Assembly (NCBI GenBank): GCA_012270635.1
Contig: JAAXHX010000119.1
Span: 1 to 8,482, forward strand
Reading direction: 5' to 3'
Origin: Dehalococcoidia bacterium
GTDB taxonomy: Bacteria > Chloroflexota > Dehalococcoidia > Plut-88900
DNA length: 8,482 bases
A model generated the notes under the pieces. The model did not search any database. It had not been told where the DNA came from and saw nothing but the letters and a program-made list of their open reading frames with translations. The position numbers were made by a program, and so were the translations under genes. Shown here piece after piece: positions 5,099 to 8,482 of the stretch (positions within the stretch are counted from its first letter, which is position 1; each line of letters starts with the position of its first letter).

Positions 5099-5121
5099 CT
5101 AGAAAAGAAGACCCGGCGCAA

Positions 5122-7503
5122 ATGAAGAACGTAGAAATTCAGACAACCGTTTACTCCCGGATGGTTCGAGGCCTCACCCTCGAGATCGCCGAAAGCTTCG
5201 GCGATAAACTGCCCCTGGTATCGGATAACGGCATTGCCGTCCTCAACCGTCGGTACCTGGTCAAGGACATGGAGGGGCAGCCTGTCGAAGTGCCGGAGAA
5301 CCTCTACCGGCGGGTGGCGAGAAACATAGCCGAGGGAGACGTCAAGTACGGCGCCTCCGTCTCGGAGGCCGAGGAGCTTGCGGAGCGGTTCTATCAACTC
5401 ATGGCTCGGAACCGGTTCATGCCCAACTCCCCAACCCTGATGAACGCCGGGCGGGAGTTGCAGCAGCTTTCGGCTTGCTTCGTGCTGGCCGTGCCGGACT
5501 CCATAGACGGGATATTTGAAGCCGCAAAGCACACTGCGGTCATTCACAAGAGCGGGGGCGGGACGGGCTTCGCCTTCTCCAACCTCAGGCCCGAGAGCGA
5601 TAGGGTCGGGTCCACGGGCGGCGTGGCCAGCGGCCCCGTCTCCTTCATCCGCATCTTCGACACCGCCACGGACGTGGTCAAGCAGGGCGGGACCCGGCGG
5701 GGGGCCAACATGGGCATCCTCGACGTGAGCCATCCCGACGTCCTCAAGTTCATCCACTCCAAGGACGACGACGCGTCGCTGCAGAACTTCAACATCTCCG
5801 TGGCCGTGACCGAGCGCTTCATGCAGTCGGTGGAGACCGGCGGCAGGCACGAACTGGTCAACCCCAACACCAGGGAGAAGGTGAGCTCGCTAGACGCCAA
5901 GCCTCTGTTCGACGAGATGGTGGAGAGCGCCTGGAAGACCGGCGACCCCGGCATCATCTTCATTGACCGCATGAACGACGCGCACTCCAATCCCGTGCCC
6001 AAGAGGGGGCCCATCCAGGCCACCAACCCCTGCGGCGAGCAGCCCCTCTACTCCTACGATTCGTGCAACCTGGGCTCCATCAACCTGGCGAAGTTCGTGG
6101 TGGAGACGGACCAGGGCCCGACGGTGGACTGGGATCAACTGGATGAGGTGGTCGAGACCTCCGTCCGGTTCCTGGACAACGTCGTCACCATGAACAACTA
6201 CCCCATCCCGGAGATCGAGGAGACTTCCACCAGCATCCGGCGGATAGGCCTCGGCGTCATGGGATGGGCCGACATGCTCATCCTGATGGGCATCCCCTAC
6301 GACTCGCAGGGGGCCCTGGACCTGGGTGAGCGGGTTATGAGGTTCATCGACGAAAAGGCGTCCGCGGCGTCGGAGCGGCTGGCGGCGGAGCGGGGCAGCT
6401 TCCCGGACTGGGGGGACTCGGCGTACGGGCCCGAGGGGACGCTGGGCCCGAGGCCCATGCGCAACTCGACCAGGACCACCATCGCCCCGACGGGGACCAT
6501 CAGCATCATCGCCAACTGCTCCAGCGGCATCGAGCCGCTGTTCGCCCTGAGCTATGTCAGGCACGTGATGGACAACGCCCGGCTGGTGGAGGTCAACCCG
6601 TATTTCGAGGCGGTGGCCCGTCGGGAGGGCTTCTACAGCCCCGAGCTTATGGAAAAGCTGGCGGACCACGGGAGCGCGCAGGGCATGGAAGAGGTGCCCC
6701 AGTGGGTGCAGGAACTCTTCGTCACCTCCCACGACATCAGCCCCGAGTGGCACGTGAAGATGCAGGCCGCCTTCCAGAAATACACCGACAACGCCGTTTC
6801 CAAGACGGTCAACTTCGCCAACAACGCCACTATCGAAGACGTGCGCAAGGTCTACATGCTGGCCTACCGGGAGGGCTGCAAAGGCGTAACCATCTACCGG
6901 GACGGCAGCAAGAGCAGGCAGGTGTTGAACACGGGCCAGACGGAGAAGGCCCGCAGTACCGAGGAGCCCGCGGCCGCCACCCCGACCCCAAGGCGCAGGC
7001 CCTCCAAGGTGCAGGGCATTACCGAGAAAGTCCACACCGGCCACGGCAACATGTACGTGACCGTCAATTTCGATGAAGAGCAGAGCCCCTTCGAGGTGTT
7101 CTCCAACCTGGGTAAGGCCGGGGGCTGCGACTCGGCGCAGTTGGAGGCCATTTCTCGGTTGACGTCCCTGGCCCTGCGCTCGGGCATCGAGGCGCAGGAC
7201 GTGATCGATCAGATGAGGGGCATAACCTGCTGCCCGGCGTGGAACGAAGGAGAGCTGGTGAAGTCGGGCCCCGACGCGGTGGCCCTTGTGCTGTCGCGGC
7301 ACCTGCGGGAACACGAGGCTTGGCTGGAGACCGCGGGCCCGGCGGTGGTAAGCGCGCAGATCCCGCTGCCCCAGATCGAAAAGAACGGAAACGGGAATGG
7401 AAAGACGGCCCACTCGGGCCGATGCCCGGAATGCAACGGACACATGGTCTTCCAGGAAGGTTGTGTGACGTGCTACGGGTGTGGATACAACAAATGCGGC
7501 TAA
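5122..7503 (+). CDS. nrdJ: Adenosylcobalamin-dependent (class II) ribonucleotide reductase NrdJ
   Basis: Reduces ribonucleotides to deoxyribonucleotides in the cytosol, using adenosylcobalamin to generate the active-site thiyl radical, so it needs vitamin B12 but not oxygen. The 793-residue product shows the catalytic barrel: MPNSPTLMNAG (100-110), SACF with redox Cys119, KSGGGTGFAFSNLRP (143-157), the radical motif NPCGE (302-306) with Asn302, thiyl Cys304 and Glu306, the second redox cysteine Cys315 eleven residues on, and the substrate-phosphate loop APTGTIS (455-461). A linker rich in Ala, Pro and Arg (about 605-630) leads to a TSCPD-type domain (632-706) and a C-terminal zinc-ribbon-like tail (Cys768, 771, 781, 784, 787, 792) that probably carries the reducing cysteines. 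No N-terminal ATP-cone is visible. The ATG gives a family-like start. Last gene of the nrdR unit, expected to be controlled by the NrdR boxes. Confidence 0.98.
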   Translation: MKNVEIQTTVYSRMVRGLTLEIAESFGDKLPLVSDNGIAVLNRRYLVKDMEGQPVEVPENLYRRVARNIAEGDVKYGASVSEAEELAERFYQLMARNRFMPNSPTLMNAGRELQQLSACFVLAVPDSIDGIFEAAKHTAVIHKSGGGTGFAFSNLRPESDRVGSTGGVASGPVSFIRIFDTATDVVKQGGTRRGANMGILDVSHPDVLKFIHSKDDDASLQNFNISVAVTERFMQSVETGGRHELVNPNTREKVSSLDAKPLFDEMVESAWKTGDPGIIFIDRMNDAHSNPVPKRGPIQATNPCGEQPLYSYDSCNLGSINLAKFVVETDQGPTVDWDQLDEVVETSVRFLDNVVTMNNYPIPEIEETSTSIRRIGLGVMGWADMLILMGIPYDSQGALDLGERVMRFIDEKASAASERLAAERGSFPDWGDSAYGPEGTLGPRPMRNSTRTTIAPTGTISIIANCSSGIEPLFALSYVRHVMDNARLVEVNPYFEAVARREGFYSPELMEKLADHGSAQGMEEVPQWVQELFVTSHDISPEWHVKMQAAFQKYTDNAVSKTVNFANNATIEDVRKVYMLAYREGCKGVTIYRDGSKSRQVLNTGQTEKARSTEEPAAATPTPRRRPSKVQGITEKVHTGHGNMYVTVNFDEEQSPFEVFSNLGKAGGCDSAQLEAISRLTSLALRSGIEAQDVIDQMRGITCCPAWNEGELVKSGPDAVALVLSRHLREHEAWLETAGPAVVSAQIPLPQIEKNGNGNGKTAHSGRCPECNGHMVFQEGCVTCYGCGYNKCG

Positions 7504-7522
7504 AATCCTAATATCAGATTAA

Positions 7523-7618
7523 GGCAGGCGGGGAGAACGCTCCCCCAGAACGCGGCCCGAGCCATCGGGCCTATCTCCCTCCTGCCGGTACCCCGGTGCG
7601 CTGTTCCTCCCAGCGCAC
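7523..7618 (+). other. Structured, gene-free interval after nrdJ (hairpin chain)
   Basis: No gene is supported between the nrdJ stop and 7772. Three stable stem-loops stand in a row: GGGGAG/CTCCCC (7530-7535, 7540-7545), GGCCCGA/TCGGGCC (7554-7560, 7565-7571) and GTGCGCTG/CAGCGCAC (7596-7603, 7611-7618; loop TTCCTCC). GGCAGG (7523-7528) also pairs with CCTGCC (7581-7586), enclosing the first two in a multibranch fold. The first hairpin competes with an extension of this outer helix, GGGAGA (7531-7536) with TCTCCC (7574-7579). It could be the 3' UTR of nrdJ, a small RNA or a leader of unknown type; I match it to no known family. Confidence 0.5.
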
Positions 7619-7626
7619 ACCACCTC

Positions 7627-7670
7627 GGGCACCCTTGGGCGCCACCTCCCCCCAGGGTGCCCACACTTTT
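7627..7670 (+). terminator. Probable intrinsic terminator of the nrdR-nrdJ unit
   Basis: GGGCACCCT (7627-7635) pairs perfectly with AGGGTGCCC (7654-7662), and GGG (7637-7639) with CCC (7651-7653) across a single bulged T, giving 12 pairs around an 11-nt loop. ACAC and four T (7667-7670) follow. The stem strength and T tail fit termination of rightward transcription about 160 bp after the nrdJ stop; on the opposite strand no T run follows. Confidence 0.65.
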
Positions 7671-7675
7671 GCCCT

Positions 7676-7699
7676 TCGTCCCGGCCCGAACGGGCACGA
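7676..7699 (+). other. Small stem-loop upstream of the proC promoter
   Basis: TCGT (7676-7679) and CCCG (7680-7683) pair with CGGG (7691-7694) and ACGA (7696-7699), with C7695 bulged and a 7-nt loop. It ends two bases before the extended -10 element. It may be an inverted-repeat binding site or simply GC-rich spacer; nothing more can be said. Confidence 0.3.
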
Positions 7700-7700
7700 G

Positions 7701-7709
7701 TGATATAAT
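7701..7709 (+). promoter_or_regulatory. Extended -10 promoter for proC
   Basis: TGATATAAT is a perfect extended -10 (TG-n plus TATAAT) standing out in GC-rich surroundings. No consensus -35 is seen at 16-18 bp, which extended -10 promoters do not need. Predicted start near 7716, about 57 nt before the proC start codon. Confidence 0.65.
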
Positions 7710-7760
7710 CTACTATGCAGCTTACGGCCACGCAAGGCCCGCGGCTGCGACGTTCTATCA

Positions 7761-7766
7761 AGGAGG
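7761..7766 (+). promoter_or_regulatory. Shine-Dalgarno sequence deciding the proC start
   Basis: Perfect AGGAGG ending 6 nt before the ATA at 7773-7775. Since no ATG, GTG or TTG lies in the proC frame at usable distance, this site is the main positional evidence for initiation at ATA. Confidence 0.8.
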
Positions 7767-7772
7767 CCCGAT

Positions 7773-8482
7773 ATAAAACTGTCTTTCATCGGCGGCGGGA
7801 TCATGGCGGAGGCCATAGTCCGCGGCGTCATAGAACGGGGGGTGGCGGAGGCTCCCGACATCCTCGTCAGCGAACCCCTGAAGCCTCGACGCGACGCCCT
7901 GGCCAAGACCTACGGCGTCGCTACCATGAACGACAACCTCTCGGCCCTGGACGGCCCCGAGGCGGTGGTGCTGGCGGTTAAGCCCCAGGTCATGCCCCAC
8001 GTGCTGGAGCAACTGAATGGCCGCATCGGGGCCCGGCAGGTGGTGGTCTCCATAGCCGCGGGGGTCAAGCTCGACACCCTTCGCACGGGACTGGGCCACG
8101 ACGTTCTGGTCCGGGCAATGCCCAACACCCCCGCCCAGATAGGGCGCGGGATCACCATGTGGACCACCGCCGACGGAACGGGCGCCGAGGCGCGGGAGGC
8201 GGGGGCGAAGGTGCTGCAGGCCCTGGGCGAGGAGATCTACGTAGAAGACGAGAAATACCTGGACATGGCCACCGCCCTCAGCGGAGGGGGACCGGCCTAC
8301 ACCTTCCTGTTCATAGAGTCGCTGATAGACGCTGGCGTGCACGTCGGATTGTCCAGGGACGTCTCCGAACAGCTGGCGCTGGAGACCGTGTTGGGCTCGG
8401 CGCTGCTGTACAGGGAGTCGGGGGCCCATGCTGCGGCCCTCAAGAACATGGTCACGTCGCCCGGTGGCACGACGGCCGAGGC
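7773..8482 (+). CDS. proC: Pyrroline-5-carboxylate reductase ProC, 3' end cut off, apparent ATA start
   Basis: NAD(P)H-dependent cytosolic enzyme for the last step of proline synthesis, reducing 1-pyrroline-5-carboxylate to L-proline. The 236 complete codons in the window cover the N-terminal Rossmann domain, KLSFIGGGIMAEAI (2-15), LAVKPQ (67-72), SIAAGV (93-98), RAMPNTPA (114-121), and part of the dimerisation domain with SGGGPAY (170-176; commonly SGSGPAY) and TSPGGTTAE (228-236). About 30-40 residues are expected beyond the edge. Family proteins begin M-K-x-x-F-I-G-x-G; here the codon in the Met position is ATA (7773-7775), 6 nt after AGGAGG. The frame upstream is open to a stop at 7701-7703 but has no ATG, GTG or TTG. 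The first ATG (7803) would delete the glycine-rich nucleotide loop, so I take ATA as the start, barring a base error. Transcribed alone or with unseen downstream genes. Confidence 0.95.
   Translation, partial: MKLSFIGGGIMAEAIVRGVIERGVAEAPDILVSEPLKPRRDALAKTYGVATMNDNLSALDGPEAVVLAVKPQVMPHVLEQLNGRIGARQVVVSIAAGVKLDTLRTGLGHDVLVRAMPNTPAQIGRGITMWTTADGTGAEAREAGAKVLQALGEEIYVEDEKYLDMATALSGGGPAYTFLFIESLIDAGVHVGLSRDVSEQLALETVLGSALLYRESGAHAAALKNMVTSPGGTTAE

Noticed and set aside
5028..5102. A 24-codon ORF (MSIQRKTARP...) ending just after the hairpin before nrdJ, possibly a leader peptide
   Set aside because: The purines AAAGG touch the ATG with no spacing, third-position GC is lower than in neighbours, and its end is encoded by the hairpin stem itself.
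5024..5121. Possible cobalamin riboswitch upstream of the B12-dependent reductase
   Set aside because: The spacer is under 100 bp and has no B12-box-like sequence or room for the aptamer; the visible control elements are NrdR boxes.
5890..7443. A 517-codon open frame antisense to nrdJ
   Set aside because: Long antisense frames are common opposite GC-rich genes; no recognisable domain and no ribosome-binding or promoter support.
7596..7618. Resemblance of the minus strand (GGAGGAACAGC) to the SRP RNA core
   Set aside because: It forms a simple 8-bp hairpin and lacks the asymmetric internal loop and the GGAAGG-AGCAGCC arrangement of SRP RNA.
7500..7697. Minus-strand ORFs of 65-111 codons across the nrdJ-proC interval
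   Set aside because: They run through the hairpin chain, have low-complexity composition and no ribosome-binding site or homology I recognise.
7523..7700. T-box leader upstream of proC (GGTACC at 7587-7592 and TTCGTCCC at 7675-7682 are reminiscent)
   Set aside because: The TGGNACCGCG core is not matched (CGG at its start, no GCG after ACC), no stem I with a proline specifier can be drawn, and the proC promoter lies downstream of the region.
1..8482. Mobile element, CRISPR array or defence-type system
   Set aside because: Both strands were read for transposase-like proteins, terminal repeats, spaced direct repeats and unusual gene pairs. The only phased repeats are the MraZ boxes, and all large genes are core functions.

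Overview
This is a GC-rich (by eye well over 60%) bacterial chromosomal window made almost entirely of housekeeping genes. I see no insertion sequence, phage gene, CRISPR array or obviously foreign segment. The gene set and order point to Chloroflexota, probably a Dehalococcoidia-like lineage. The hints are an mraZ-rsmH pair followed directly by ftsZ with no peptidoglycan genes between, then nrdR and a cobalamin-dependent class II ribonucleotide reductase. This placement is an inference from gene context and was not tested by a search.

Layout. Positions 1-1427 are read leftwards (minus strand): a MogA/MoaB-family gene (909-1397), then trmD (178-894), then, behind its own sigma70-type promoter, a tRNA-His(GUG) whose 3' end lies outside the window (1-57). 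Positions 1452-4102 are read rightwards: a consensus promoter, three 10-bp-spaced MraZ boxes, then mraZ, rsmH and ftsZ. Positions 4103-4263 hold an ftsZ-distal hairpin, a promoter and a pair of NrdR boxes. These lead into nrdR (TTG start, 4264-4815), a 66-codon unknown ORF (4823-5023), a strong GC hairpin (5078-5098) and nrdJ (5122-7503). Positions 7504-7772 have no gene. They hold a chain of stable hairpins ending in a probable intrinsic terminator (7627-7670), then a near-perfect extended -10 promoter (7701-7709). proC follows from 7773 and runs off the right edge. It appears to start at a non-canonical ATA codon behind a perfect AGGAGG.

How the genes work together. The mraZ unit looks like a dcw cluster reduced to its two ends: an autoregulator (MraZ), a 16S rRNA methyltransferase (RsmH) and the division GTPase (FtsZ). 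The nrdR unit pairs a repressor with the enzyme it is expected to control, so deoxynucleotide supply is probably sensed through the NrdR ATP-cone and fed back on the promoter carrying the NrdR boxes. The mog/trmD/tRNA-His block and proC are independent units (molybdopterin, tRNA m1G37 modification, proline synthesis).

The most interesting points are regulatory and architectural, not a new gene system: the NrdR box pair embedded in its promoter, the ATA start of proC, the structured nrdJ-proC interval with mutually exclusive helices, the reduced dcw cluster with an arginine-rich FtsZ tail, and the unknown small ORF between nrdR and nrdJ.
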